From: Mangifera indica
Taxonomy: Eukaryota; Streptophyta; Magnoliopsida; Sapindales; Anacardiaceae
Length of the DNA: 64,000 nt
Reading direction: 5' to 3'
NCBI RefSeq assembly: GCF_011075055.1
Contig: NW_025401110.1
Span: 248,001 to 312,000, forward strand
This document shows, one piece after another, positions 11,641-23,286 of this stretch. Position numbers and translations under genes: made by a program. The notes beneath the pieces were generated by a model. It was not told where the DNA came from, made no database searches, and saw nothing but the letters and a program-made list of their open reading frames with translations. Within the stretch, counting starts at the first letter, position 1. Each line of letters starts with the position of its first letter.

Positions 11641-13236
11641 TTATTTTTAGGATCAAACAATGCTCTTTAATAGACAAACGAGTGTTTGTGTGCTAGGTTG
11701 AATTAAGAAAAAAATAATGTTTATCATGGTTGATCATGTTTATAGATCAAAAGAATCATTGCTAATATGATAGACATACATAAGATTGATATATCATACA
11801 TGCAAATAGAATGAGTCAAAAACTGAGCTTTAAATGAGTTAAAAGGTTCACCAAAGCAATGTAAGTCATTCATGGTCTCAAAATAACGACATGCGCAAAA
11901 GAGACATAGTTAAAAATTGAAATCCACATTATTCAACCATGAATGGAACAAGATCAATTTATATGATATATTATGCATTATAAATCTACAACAAAACATT
12001 CATAAGGTGTTTTGTATTCATTTACTCATGTTTAGGGACAGACATTAATTAAATCAAGTCTGAATATCTCTTATCTCAAGTTCGGCTAGAACATTTATAG
12101 GGTTTTTTCAAACCTGTTAGAAAATGTAGAGGTGTTTTTACATGTTTTAAAAGTTATAGAACATGCCCAAATTAGGCCTTAAATAGGTTGAACCTGAAAA
12201 CTTTTAATGAATTAGACACAAAATATCTGAGACATTAATAGATCGATCTGAAGCTTAGGTCCAAATTTTTTTAGTTTGGCCTTGAACAAACCATACCTAA
12301 TTCAATTGACCCAATTAATAGCCCTATAGATGACCCCATGTTATAGAGAGTTATCTAGTGATTGTATATCAATATCGAAATCCTGTTAAAAATGTTGAAG
12401 TTGTTAAGTTCACAATGAACACATAAACATATATAAACGAAATTCTAAATTCATAGGCATAATAACCATAAGGAAAATTTATTGTTTGTCTATTTGGAAA
12501 ATCACTTATGGATGAAAGTTGTAACTTGATGTAAAAGCCAGATGACTATAAACTCAACCACCCCCTCCTCCCCCACCACCTTGAAAATTGAATTCAAATC
12601 CCTATAAATCTTATAAATGCAACCCAAAAAGTATTTTTTCTTTGGATGGTTTGCTCTTTTCACCAACACATATGACTGTGTGTCAGTTAGGTGACTAAAT
12701 CTCAACCCCATCTATAGGGCGAACTTTTATGTGTTGAAACAAACACAATTTTATTTACTCTTGACCAAAACTTTAAAGCTAGGTCCCCATAATTTGTTAG
12801 ACATAGGTAAACAAAATGTATGAGGATTACACTGAATTTATACTCCTTTAAATCTAGTAACATTTTGAAGAAGGTATTGCAAAAAGAGCTTCTTTTGATT
12901 GTCAAGCTTTTTGTGAATATTTCGCTATGATGCCTTTATGATCTTGAACTGTCAACTACACCTTGAAGTGTTGTGTTGGGGGGTGGAATCTTTCAACCTT
13001 GGCTAACAGCTCACATCATAAGCAATTGACTTCCTCTTTTTATCTCTCAATGCTAATATCTAAAAACAATTCAAAACTTTGGCTAATTCAAATATCAAAA
13101 ACAAATAAAAGGGTAAGATTACTTATCTTAAAAAAAAAAAGAAAATTAACAACTTCATTAAAATTAAAAAAAACCATAAAATGTAAAATATTAATTTATC
13201 CTTACCTCTTTGTGAAAAATATCACAAAACTCCCAC

Positions 13237-13281
13237 TAGGCATTGCACCTACCTTTTTCCCCCCACTAGGTGCAATGCCTA
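13237..13281. repeat. Perfect 15-bp inverted repeat (hairpin)
   Basis: TAGGCATTGCACCTA (13237-13251) is exactly inverted as TAGGTGCAATGCCTA (13267-13281), separated by a 15-bp pyrimidine-rich spacer. Both arms are preceded by CCCAC, so the unit combines inverted and direct repetition. Function unknown. Confidence 0.8.
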
Positions 13282-14240
13282 CCAAAAACACCCATTCAAT
13301 GAACAATGTGGATAGATGCGAGTTACCTAGTATGTGTGATCGTGTGTATTAGGTTTTTAATGCCCAATGATGGGAAAGTAACCATTTTTTTTTATCAAAT
13401 TAATAGTTTTAAGCCAAAAATCATATGATAGACTATCCAAATATAATTTTCTAACAACTAACAACCAATTTTCAACATTCATATGCAAAATTTTTAAAAC
13501 TTAAACCAAAATACAAAACATAACAATAACTTTAAAAAAAAAAACAACGATTAAAATACTTCACACTAGCCTTTAGACTCATTTTAAATAAAATTTGGTG
13601 AAAATGTTGAATGATTTTTGGCTAAAAATCAACAAATATCATTAATAGACAAACTTTTCTTTAGTGGGCGTAATTCGACTGTGGTCAAAACTCCTTAATA
13701 TATTAGGGCAAATTTGATAAATTACATTTTCTTATCTATTTCCATATAATTCTTAGAGTATTGACTAAACCATATAAACTCTCATAGTTTGATCAATCTA
13801 ATTAATTACCTATAAAATATTTTGTGGATATTCTCAAATTTGTATTGTGAAGAAAAAAAGTCAATTTATTTATTAAAAAGGTAGAATATGATGCTATGAA
13901 GTTACAAACTCTAAATGATTAAATTTCTTGAAGACTAGGAGTATTACCAACTCCAAATCTATAAAACTTTTTGTCTTGTTCTATCATGCACAATTTTGTT
14001 CCCAAAATCAACCGAGGTAACAATAAATAATCCCCGTATCATTTAAAGTAGACACAAGGGTATTTTAGACTTTTGGTATTTATATTTTATTTTTCATTGG
14101 TAATCATATGTATAGAATGAATTATATAATCGGGCATCATATGAAAGTCATTGATTGAACAGATTGATTTAAAACATAATAATTATATTTATAAATATTA
14201 TATTAAATAAATCAAAATTTTATAAATATAATAAAAATTC

Positions 14241-14245
14241 AAACC
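14241..14245. repeat. Target site duplication of the copia element, left copy
   Basis: AAACC directly precedes the left LTR and is repeated at 20128-20132 directly after the right LTR. Five bases is the usual duplication length for Ty1/copia insertion. Confidence 0.85.
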
Positions 14246-14586
14246 TATTATAAAATTAATTAAGCAAGTATAAAAGATAAAGAAATGAAAGGAAGAAATA
14301 GCAAAGAAGAAGAGAGCAAGGCTATGAAACTTTATTTCCGGATGAAGAAAAGAGAAGAAAAATCTATATTTACATGAAGAGAGGAGGGGGGATTTATAGG
14401 CAATTTGCCGCCCCTCCTGTCAACAAAGGAAGCAAATTTCCAAGCCAATTTTCCAATTTCATTAATGCATTCACACTCCTTTGGTTTCTCCTGCGTAAGC
14501 CTTGCCATTTTCTTCTTGCTCTAATAAATGAATTCTCACTGACTTTTTTAACTTGCTTTGGTGGAAAGCCACTTGGGTTTATAACA
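14246..14586 (-). repeat. 3' LTR of the copia element (341 bp)
   Basis: Ends in TTTATAACA and begins TATTATAAAATT, where the right copy has the canonical TG (TGTTATAAAATT); the first dinucleotide has mutated. It is about 96% identical to 19789-20127, with two small indels near CCGCCC and near the end. Confidence 0.92.
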
Positions 14587-14600
14587 CTCCCCCTTGGATT
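14587..14600 (-). other. Polypurine tract of the copia element
   Basis: On the minus strand the bases immediately inside the 3' LTR read CCAAGGGGGAG, a purine run abutting the LTR's TG. This is the expected position and composition for the plus-strand primer of reverse transcription. Confidence 0.75.
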
Positions 14601-14875
14601 TTCATCATTTATAGATAATTATATTAACTTTGCTAAGGAAAAACCCAGTGGGATAAAAATCAAAGCAAAAGAACATAATTATTAAATGTCTTGTAAGTTG
14701 GCGTTGGACGTACTTAAATCGCCTCATTAAAAACCTTACTAGGAAAACCCAGTGGGACAAAACCTAGTGAAGGAAAAAAAAGTACAGTACACCTTTTGTC
14801 CAATATTTGATAAATTTCAAAATTTTGCCTGATGAATTCTGCCCCTGATGAACGCTCCCCCTCTTTGTAGTAGGA

Positions 14876-17800
14876 TTAACTTGGTTGCTTGTTGAGCCGC
14901 CTCATACCAATGTTATACACTAACTTCTCAAATGTTGATGTCGGTAGTGTCTTAGTGAACAAATCTGTAAGATTTTCACTGGATCTTATTTGCTTGACAT
15001 CAATCTTTTTACTTTGTTGGAGCTCATATAATATGGAAGGAGTGTTTGTCGTAGAAAGAAGACTGCATACATTCTGAATATGATGGATGACAGACCGTAA
15101 CCATATACATTCTCGGCTGGCTTCATGGAGAGCTAAAATTTCTGAATGATTTGAAGAAGTTGCAACCAAGGTCTGCTTGGTGGAGCGCCATGATATAGCT
15201 GTGTCATTATAAGTGAAAATATATCCCATTTGTGAACAGGCCTTATGGGGGTCAGAAAGATAACCAGCATCTGCATATCCAATCAAACTAGGATTTTTAG
15301 GAAATTTGACATAATATAATAATCCCAAATCTTTAGTTCCACATAGGTAACGGAGTATATGTTTGATTCCGTTCCAATGGCGACGGGTTGGTGCAGAGCT
15401 AAATCGGGCTAATAAATTAACTGCAAAGGATATATCCGGTCTCGTGCATTGGGCCAAATATAATAAGACTCCAATGGCATTAAGATATGGTACTTCAGGA
15501 CCAAGTATCTTTTCATCTTCTTCTTTAGGACGAAATGAATCCTTTTTTGGATCAAGATACAGAACAACCATTGGGGTGCTCAAAGGATAAGCCTTATCCA
15601 TATTAAAACATTTTAATAATTTTTCAATATACGCTGATTGATGGATAAGTATTCCATTTGAATTGTGCTCGATCTGCAGGCCGAGACAATATTTTGTTTT
15701 CCCCAAATCTTTCATTTCAAATTCTTTTTTCAGATATTCAACAGTTTTTGAGAGCTTTTCAGGAGTACCAATTAAATTCATATCATCAACATAAACTGTC
15801 ACAATAGCAAATCCCGATTCTGACCTTCTGATAAAGACACATGGGCATATAGGGTCATTCACATAACCCTCTTTTTTCAAATATTCACTGAGGCGATTGT
15901 ATCACTTACGTCCGGATTGTTTTAATCCGTACAATGATCGTTGTAATTTAATTGAGTATAAGCCTCTTGAATTGACCCTTTTTGCTTCAGACAATTTGTA
16001 TCCTTCAGGGAGTTTCATATAAATTTCAACGTCTAAATTTCCATACAAATAAGTAGTAACTACGTCTATTAGACGCATATCCAGTCCTTCAGAGACTGTT
16101 AAACTGATTAAATATATGAATGTAATTATATCCATCACAAGTGCATATGTTTCATCAAAGTCTATACCGGGCCTTTGGGAAAAGCCTTGGGCTATAAGCT
16201 TGGCTTTATATCTAGCAATTTCATTTTTCTCATTTATTTTTCTCACAAATACCCATTTATATCCAACGAGTTGTACGTCTTCAGGTGTTGGAACTACAGG
16301 CCTAAACATTTGACGTTTTGCTAGAGAAGCTAATTCTATTTGAATAGCTAATTTTATTTGAATTACTTCTTCCCATTTAGGCCAATCATGTCTTTGTTTG
16401 CACTCAGCCACAATACGTGGCTCAAAATCATCATCATTCAGAATTTCAGTAGCTACTGCAAATGAGAATATATCATCAACTATAATTGTTTCACGATTCC
16501 ACATTTCTTGTGTATGAACATAATTTAAAGATATTTCAATATTCTCATTTTCCTGTTCTTTAGGATTTTGTACCACTTCAGAGGTTTGTGCCACTTCAGG
16601 GGCTTGTGTCTCTTCATGGACCATAACCTCTTCTGGAGGAATATTTGTTTGATTATTTACCTTTCTTTTTCGAGGAACAGTGTCCTTCGATCCAACAGGT
16701 CTACCACGCTTCTGGCGTGAGGTAGATGGATCAGTCACGGCTCGAATGGACTGTTCAGCAGTCACATTGATTCTTGCTGGTGTATTAGCAGCTGGAACAT
16801 GTGATCTTGTCACTTTTGTTGTATCAACAAATGCATCAGGCATTTGGTTGGCAATAATTTGTAATCGCACTATCCTTTGCACTTCAGTTTCACTTTGGGA
16901 TGTGCGAAGATCTAAATGAGACATGGTAGGTACATACCAAGTAAGTTCATGCCTAACTTCAGGAGACATTTTCTTTTCTCCTAAAGATAGGAAAGTTGTC
17001 TCATCAAAGTGACAATCTGTAAATCGTGCAGTAAAAAGATCACTTGTTAATGGTTCCAGATACCTGATAATAGATAGTGAATTATATCCAACATATATTC
17101 CCAAGAGACGTTGGGGTCCCATTTTTATGCGTTGAGGAGATGCAATAGGGACATATACAACACAACCAAATATTCTCAAATGAGATACATTAGATTGGTA
17201 ACCAATGACCAATTGTAGGGGAGAATATTGATGATAAGAAGAAGGTCGCAAGCGAATTAACGCTGCAGCATGTAATATAGCATGTCCCCATATAGAAGTA
17301 GGTAATTGACTTTTTAATAATAAAGTACGTGCAATTACCTGGAGTCGTTTGATAAAAGACTCAGCTAATCCATTCTGTGTGTGGACATGCAGGATTGGAT
17401 GTTCAACCTCAATCCCCATAGACATGCAATAATTATCAAATGTTTTGGATGTAAATTCACCAGCATTATCTAGCCGTATTGACTTGATCGAATAATCTGT
17501 GAAATGTGCCTTTAATTTGATAATTTGTGCTAACAGTTTAGCAAATGCAACATTTCAAGTAGACAATAAACAAACATAAGACCATCGTGCAGATGCATCA
17601 ATTAAGACCATAAAATAACGAAATGACCCACTTGGTGGGTGAATGGGTCCACATATATCCTCTTGAATCCTTTGTAAGAATGATGGGGATTCACCTCCAA
17701 TTTTAGAGTGAGATGGTCTTATTACTAATTTGTCTTGAGAACAGGCGGTGCAGAATTGTTCACTAGACAATAAAATTTTATGATTCTGTAATGTATGTCC

Positions 17801-18340
17801 ATGTGAATTTTCAATAATCCTACGCATCATTGTAGATCCTGGGTGGCCTAAACGATCATGCCAAAACATAAATGCTTTTGGATCAACGAACTTCTGGTTC
17901 GATACTGCGTAGGTTTCAATTGCCTTTATGATTGTATAATACAATCCAGATGATAAAGTAGACAATTTTTCTAGTATAAGTCTTCTTCTGGAGGCATTAC
18001 TAGTTATACAGATGAATTCTGCACCATTTTCACTCATGGTTTCAAGATGATAACCATTTTTTCTTATATCTTTAAAACTCAGTAGATTTCTTCTAGATCT
18101 ACTTGAATATAATGCATCATTGATACTTAATTTGGTCCCATTATTTAACATAATTGTGGCTCTTCCGGAGCCTTCTATCAGATCAATTGATTCTGATATG
18201 GTGGTTACTTTAGCTTCAATTAATGCTAAAGATAAGAAAAATTTCTTTTCCTTAAGAATTGTGTGCGTTGTTGCACTATCCACCAAACATATGTCTCCCA
18301 CATTAGCTTTTGAAGTCAACGCTTCAATTTTGGAGTCCAT
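14876..18340 (-). pseudogene. copia pol: protease, integrase, reverse transcriptase, RNase H (two stops)
   Basis: One frame runs on the minus strand from an ATG at 18340 to a stop at 14876 (1155 codons) with two internal stops. In order: protease motif LVDSATTH, GAG-pre-integrase WHDRLGHPG with CTAC, integrase core (ICGP, then RLDNAGEFTSK after the first stop, then HTQNGLAESFIKR), integrase C-terminal LRIFGC, reverse transcriptase from YKWVFVRK with YGLKQSGR and YVDD (about 15782-15793), and RNase H with SSNHSEILALHEASRE. Stop 1 at 17555-17557 is TGA where CGA is expected; stop 2 at 15902-15904 is TGA in the position of the Trp of the usual GRxWYNRL motif. Both can be explained by single C-to-T (or G-to-A) changes. 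The frame is otherwise intact, which indicates recent activity. No gag precedes it. Confidence 0.92.
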
Positions 18341-18495
18341 TTCCTTTCATTTAAAAATTACGTTAGTTATAACGTACACAAAATATTGAAAGGAAGAGAA
18401 CATGACAATAAAATACAAAATAATATGCATGACTCCAAAATAAATATATATGATGGATTTAATTATAAAAATTTTGGGCATTTCATACTCATAAT

Positions 18496-19632
18496 AACTA
18501 CTTCTGGTAGTTGCGTTCACTTCAGGGAACGATGTATAATGAGAAAATATTAATTCAGAATTTCTTTTCTGATATTGCTACTACAGGAGTAAAAATAAAA
18601 TGTGGAGAATATTTTATCTTCCACATTCAGGAAAAGATTCTGAATATTACAGAGTTATACTAAATATAGAGTCATTGTATTCATATTTCGGCTTGTAATC
18701 CTTCAGGGATATGATGCCAAAAGATAATAGCCTTGTATTTGTCCTTCTGGGATATTTTCTTTAGTTAGTTTTTCAAGGCTCACAAATTCTAGGTGGAGAC
18801 TCATGTAAAAAGCCCATTTAATATTATCCATCTAATTTTAGGAACTTCAGGTTCAATTATTGTCATATTTACAAAACTTTTGGTTTTGTAAACAATATAT
18901 ATGAGTTAATCTTTGAAACTTTAGGTTCAAATATTATTTCATATTTACAAAACAGCTGATTTTGTAGGAGAAATATTGGGATTAATTTTGGAAGCTTCAA
19001 GTCCATATATTATCCCATATATACAAAACTTCTGGTTTTGTAATTAGTTTTCAGAATATTATAATACATATTCTGATTATGTTTTGGACTTCAAGTCCAT
19101 ATTTTTCACACTTTATGCAAACTTCAGGTTGCAAAGGTGATATCATTATTAAAATAAAGAGTTTGATGAAATTGGGGACTTCCGGCCCATATATATGAAT
19201 TTCTCACGATTTTACAAGCTTCAGGTTGTAAATCGAATATAAATAAAAATAAATATTCAAATAAATAAAGATGCAAATAAATAAATATTCAAATAAATGG
19301 AATACAATAAAAATAAACATTTAAATAATATCAGGACTTCCGGTCCAGATTCTTGGTTTTGTAAGCTTCAGGTTACAAATAATATTTATGACTTCAGGTC
19401 ACAAATTTATAATTTCGTAAACTTCAGGTTACGAATGATATTCAGGATTTCAGATCCAGATTCATGATATTCAGGACTACAGGTCTAGATTCATGATATT
19501 CAGGACTTCGGGTCCAGATTTATAATAGTCCAAACTTCAGGTCTAGATTCATAATATTGTAAACTTCAGGTTACAAATAATATTCAGGACTTCAGGTCTA
19601 GATTTATAATTTTGTAAACTTCGGGTTGCAAA
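18496..19632 (-). repeat. Array of at least 24 short hairpins with a conserved CTTCAGG-type loop
   Basis: Between pol and the 5' LTR lies a run of small imperfect palindromes. Most have a loop of TTCAG, TTCTG, TTCCG or TTCGG, or the 8-base form (A/G)CTTCAGG, on the plus strand. Stems are 3-10 bp, differ in sequence, and remain complementary. Examples: 18496-18512 (AACTAC/GTAGTT), 18868-18892 (10-bp stem), 19022-19042 (TACAAAAC/GTTTTGTA), 19085-19099 (TGGAC/GTCCA), 19116-19133 (TGCAA/TTGCA), 19207-19235 (TTTACAA/TTGTAAA), 19334-19346 (GGAC/GTCC), 19358-19379 (TTTGTAA/TTACAAA), 19389-19401 (TGAC/GTCA), 19414-19435 (TTCGTAA/TTACGAA), 19445-19457 (GGAT/ATCC), 19611-19632. In the element's own sense the loop reads CCTGAAG. 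No open frame spans the region. Role unknown. Confidence 0.85.
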
Positions 19633-19770
19633 TATTGTATAATTATAAAGAAAAATTAAGCAGAAATATAACATAAATTAAAAGTCAACTGGGACATCAC
19701 AATTGGGATATCCGTATTTATAATATTTAAGTAGCATAACGGCATAATATAAAGATATAATATACCTAAA

Positions 19771-19788
19771 CTGATCCTGCTGATAACG
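19771..19788 (-). other. Putative primer binding site of the copia element
   Basis: Immediately inside the 5' LTR, reading in the element's sense, the sequence is CGTTATCAGCAGGATC. Position is correct for a tRNA primer site and TTATCAGC resembles the site of other plant copia elements as I recall them, but it is not the textbook TGGTATCAGAGC initiator-Met sequence. The priming tRNA is therefore unassigned. Confidence 0.5.
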
Positions 19789-20127
19789 TGTTATAAAATT
19801 AATTAAGCAAGTATAAAAGATAAAGAAATGAAAGGAAGAAATAGCAAAGGAGAAGAGAGCAAGGCTATGAAACTTTATTTCCGGATGAAAAAAAGAGAAG
19901 AGAAATCTATATTTACATGAAGAGAGGAGGGGGGATTTATAGGTAATTTGCCGCCCTCCAGTCAACAAAGGAAGCAAATTTCCAAGCCAATTTTCCAATT
20001 TCATTAATGCATTCACACTCCTTTGGTTTCTCCTGCGTAAGCCTTGCCATTTTCTTCTTGCTCTAATAAAAGAATTCCCACTGCCTTTTTTGACTTGCTT
20101 TGGTGGAAAACCACCTGCTTTATAACA
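19789..20127 (-). repeat. 5' LTR of the copia element (339 bp)
   Basis: Begins TGTTATAAAATT and ends CTTTATAACA, giving the canonical TG..CA ends with short inverted repeat TGTTATAA/TTATAACA. Matches 14246-14586 over its whole length. The AAACC duplication follows at 20128-20132. Confidence 0.93.
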
Positions 20128-20132
20128 AAACC

Positions 20133-21989
20133 TAATATTTTATTTGAAATTTTTAATAATTTTGCTATTCCCTGGAGTTAAGCTCAGACCTTTTTGTGCT
20201 TTGACTCTACAGGGTTCTGGTGATTCTCCTTGAAAGGTAACAAAGAATTGAGAATACTACTTTTATTCCTTGATTTCTAACAATGCTAGTATAATATCAT
20301 TACACTTAAAATACGAATAAAATACATTTTTTATTAATTCAAATATTTATCACTTAAACCTTTATCTTTAATTGAAAAAATAAAATATAATCCTAACTGC
20401 ACCGATTATAGTTGAAATTATGATTAAAATTGCATCAAAAAGGCTAGGACTCAAATTATTGAGCTCAGTTTTATTGCATTGGATCCAAGAACTCCAAGTT
20501 ACACGCTACCATTCCTGAATGAAGGAGCCTTCCTAATCTTGGTAGCCTGCAAAAATCCATATGCGATGTCTATAACCAATGGCTCTGAGCCCTTTAATCC
20601 GCCAAAGTAAATCCCAAAAGCCAAAAACCAAGAATACCATTTGGGACAGTCATTCCTGGGAATCCACCTACTGCGAGAAATTTAGTGATAAAAAAATCAG
20701 GAGTAACCTCTGCATCCTACAATGCCATTCTGACAGAATTGCACTGAGATGGTGCGATTTCAGACAAAATTACACCAAGATGAAAACACACCATCCCAGT
20801 ACAATTCTAACTCTTATAGATGACATTCATCAGCTGCATACAAAAGATGATCAATACAAAGATTTGACTAAAATACTGATATGGTATAACATTATTTTGA
20901 GCTATTACCTCAGTTTCAAAAAATTATCAGTATGAGAAATCAACAGAGATGTGTAAAATGTAGCAAACATGGACAGATGACAACTATTAGATGCAATTTA
21001 AATAATTGAATAACCTAAAACAACTTCTATTCAATATATTTCTTCATGTTTTTTGTTGCAGAGACAAAAAAAAATGATATGGCACAAATGGGCAAAAAGC
21101 TTCCCCCACAGTAGCTTCCCAATTGGTGTCTTTCACCATCATAACATGGCCTGGAGGTGTTACCTGATAGGGAAAATGTAATTGACTTAATTCTCGCTAT
21201 ATGGGATACTTTGGACCTTTGTTTTTTCCTTTTCCCCTATCCCCTACCATTTTGAAGTATTATTTTGCCATAGAGCCATCAGCAATGACAATTAAAATCT
21301 CAATAAAAACCTCAATGGATTTGCATATGATGCTTTTTTAGAATAGATGCTTCTGATTGTAGAAAGCATGCAATCGTCAGCTATTTGTTTTGAAATTATT
21401 TTCATCTTTTACCTTCAAATATTCCATGAGAAAGTTATTCCAACTTTTGTACGGGCAGGTGAAAAACAAAAATCTGTTGCTCGATTGAGATACAAAATGG
21501 AATTCCTAATACAAACTTTATGTGTGAAAGCTATTTATGAATGTGAAAGAGGCAGCTGCAATAGCAAGTAAAAAAATAATTATTCCAAGATAAGTTCCAT
21601 TCCTCTTTTCAATCATTAAACAAAGCCATAACAAAGAAAAGAGAGGCAATAATGAATCTGTAAAGGGCGTGAGGATCTTTTTGCCTTTATTCCTCCATTA
21701 GTGTCACTTAGTTTTATGCCAAGAATAGTTTGAAATCTTTTGAGCGAAAGAGCAAACGAAATCTTAGAAATAATGAAAATATTAAAGCACTAAGAAGCAA
21801 CCACTCAACTCACACTTTCTTGCTCCCAACCAGGCACTATCTTGGAGAATTTTGTATAAAAAAATGGATTTGTATTATTCCAAATCACCACAGGAACAAA
21901 GAAATATAAAGAGGAACCCACTAGAGCTTCACAAAATTGGGGCAAAATAAGAGGGTGGGGGGAAGAAAGAGTTCACCAAGTTGAAACAG
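20133..21989. other. Intergenic DNA, including the 3' flank of the ankyrin gene
   Basis: No gene recognised. The last few hundred bases before 21990 are likely the 3'UTR of the minus-strand ankyrin gene. The 118-codon frame at 20579-20935 (+) has no domain and an unremarkable composition. Confidence 0.5.
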
Positions 21990-23286
21990 TTAGGAAACTG
22001 AGACATCACCAAGTTCAACTTGTGCTGCTGCTGCATTAATTGCGTCAATGACATCCATCTTTCCCCTACTCACAGCTTCATCCATTGGAGTCCGCTTGTG
22101 GCTGAACAACAATAGGTGGCAAAATTAATTATACACATATATTAAACATTGGTGAGAATATTAGAGAAAAATGAGATACCAAACTCGGGGATTGGATTTT
22201 AGAAATAATACCTGTTTAACATGCTTACATTTGCTCCAGCCAGAATCAATTTTTTAACCACCTGCCACACCAATCATCTATTAAAGAACTTTAAAAATGA
22301 ATGGCAGAAAATTGTGTACATATGGATCATGGTGATTACCTCAATATGTCCATTGAGACAAGCCCAATGAAGAGGTGTGTTCTTCTCCTCATTAGAAGCA
22401 TTGACATCCTGCTAAAATAGAAGATACAAAAACTAAAAAAGCTTTCCCATACATATAATTTAGCAATTATAACTAAACATAATGACAATGATATTTGTAA
22501 TAAGAGGTATACTTTTATGGTTTAATCCTTTGCAGACTTAAAGAGGTGGTAGTAAACAGAATCCAAGACAAAGAAGATACAAAAGCAAGGCTCTACAGAA
22601 GAGAACATGAAAGGCAAACAATCAGACAAGGGAATTTCATTGCCAAAATGCAACCATACCGGAAGTTGCAAACACTACTACTATCAGACAAATGTCTACA
22701 ATAATCTCATCAAGTGAGGCTTTCATTCCAAATAAGTGTTTTGCATGCAGGAGAAATTTATCAGTGAAACATCCTTAATTCATTGGCCATTGCTAGTAAT
22801 CATCGCTATCCAATCCTTTGTTTAGATCAGATTGGATTTTTGTGTGTTGGCTTAATAAGAAGTCATAGGCAGCTCAGACATGGGAAAGATAGATGGCACA
22901 GACCACCAGAAATTAAGCGTAGTTTAAACACAAAAAATAATTTTTTGCTATTGGCCACAAATATATATATATATAAAATAATTATTTTACCAATTTATTA
23001 TACATCCCAAGATTAACCCCAAATAATTATTTTACCAATAATTATTTTACCAATTTAAAAACAATAATGTACTATTTGAGTGAACAGATTCATAATGGCA
23101 AAAAAAAAAAAATTAACCCCAAATTTACCAACAGATAATTGTCCACCGATTGAAGAGCTATCGCAAACAATCATATGGAAATATTTTTGAAGATTTCTTC
23201 CTCACCACTTCTCTGCTGACAAGATAATCCACAATGCCAAGATGTCCATTGGCTGCAGCCATGTGAAGCTGCAGCCATGTGAAGGG
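21990..23286 (-). pseudogene. Ankyrin-repeat protein gene, 3' exons, frame broken by a 16-bp duplication
   Basis: Four minus-strand exons with good GT..AG junctions: 23206-23286, 22340-22408, 22212-22261, 21990-22101. They encode ankyrin repeats: ALHMAAANGHLGIVDYLVS, then DVNASNEEKNTPLHWACLNG, VVKKLILAGANVSML, HKRTPMDEAVSRGKMDVIDA, ending QVELGDVSVS. Order and end recall a small plant ankyrin protein of about 140 residues, likely a protein-interaction module. The first exon holds a perfect 16-bp tandem duplication (23237-23268 region, unit GCTGCAGCCATGTGAA). Without it the exon is 65 bp and phases correctly with the next; with it the frame shifts. No upstream exon with the N-terminal part is recognisable before 24 kb. 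Most likely a recently broken or truncated copy; an assembly error in the duplication is the alternative. Confidence 0.7.

Larger units (their letters stand above)
9848..14240. other. Intergenic DNA with decayed transposon remains
   Basis: Contains the MuDR transposase remnant at 11428-11640 and the inverted repeat at 13237-13281, both listed separately. An AT-rich palindromic stretch at about 10030-10215 resembles the family at 58483-58630. No intact gene; the longest frame (12963-13352) has low-complexity Lys-rich content and no domain. Confidence 0.5.
14246..20127 (-). mobile_element. Ty1/copia LTR retrotransposon, full-length but gag-less and inactivated
   Basis: A 5882-bp element bounded by LTRs (14246-14586 and 19789-20127) and flanked by the 5-bp duplication AAACC. 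Gene order on the minus strand is protease, GAG-pre-integrase zinc finger, integrase, reverse transcriptase, RNase H: the Ty1/copia order, in which integrase precedes RT. Next to the 5' LTR (the right one) lies a putative primer site; next to the 3' LTR lies a purine tract. The two LTRs differ at about 13 of about 338 aligned sites by eye, close to 4%, so insertion was not recent. The ~1.45 kb between 5' LTR and protease should hold gag but contains no gag frame and instead a hairpin array. Pol carries two nonsense mutations. Confidence 0.93.

Noticed and set aside
12963..13352. 129-codon plus-strand frame
   Set aside because: Lys-rich because of poly-A tracts; includes the 13237-13281 hairpin; starts with TTG; no homology recognised.
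18496..19632. CRISPR-like array or bacterial-type system in the copia leader
   Set aside because: The repeated units are not identical repeats with unique spacers; they are hairpins with variable stems, and the context is a plant retrotransposon.
19678..20016. 112-codon minus-strand frame over the right LTR of the copia element
   Set aside because: It crosses the LTR border and the primer site; not part of gag or pol and without any domain.
20579..20935. 118-codon plus-strand frame
   Set aside because: No domain, no codon bias, and no neighbouring exons; probably chance.
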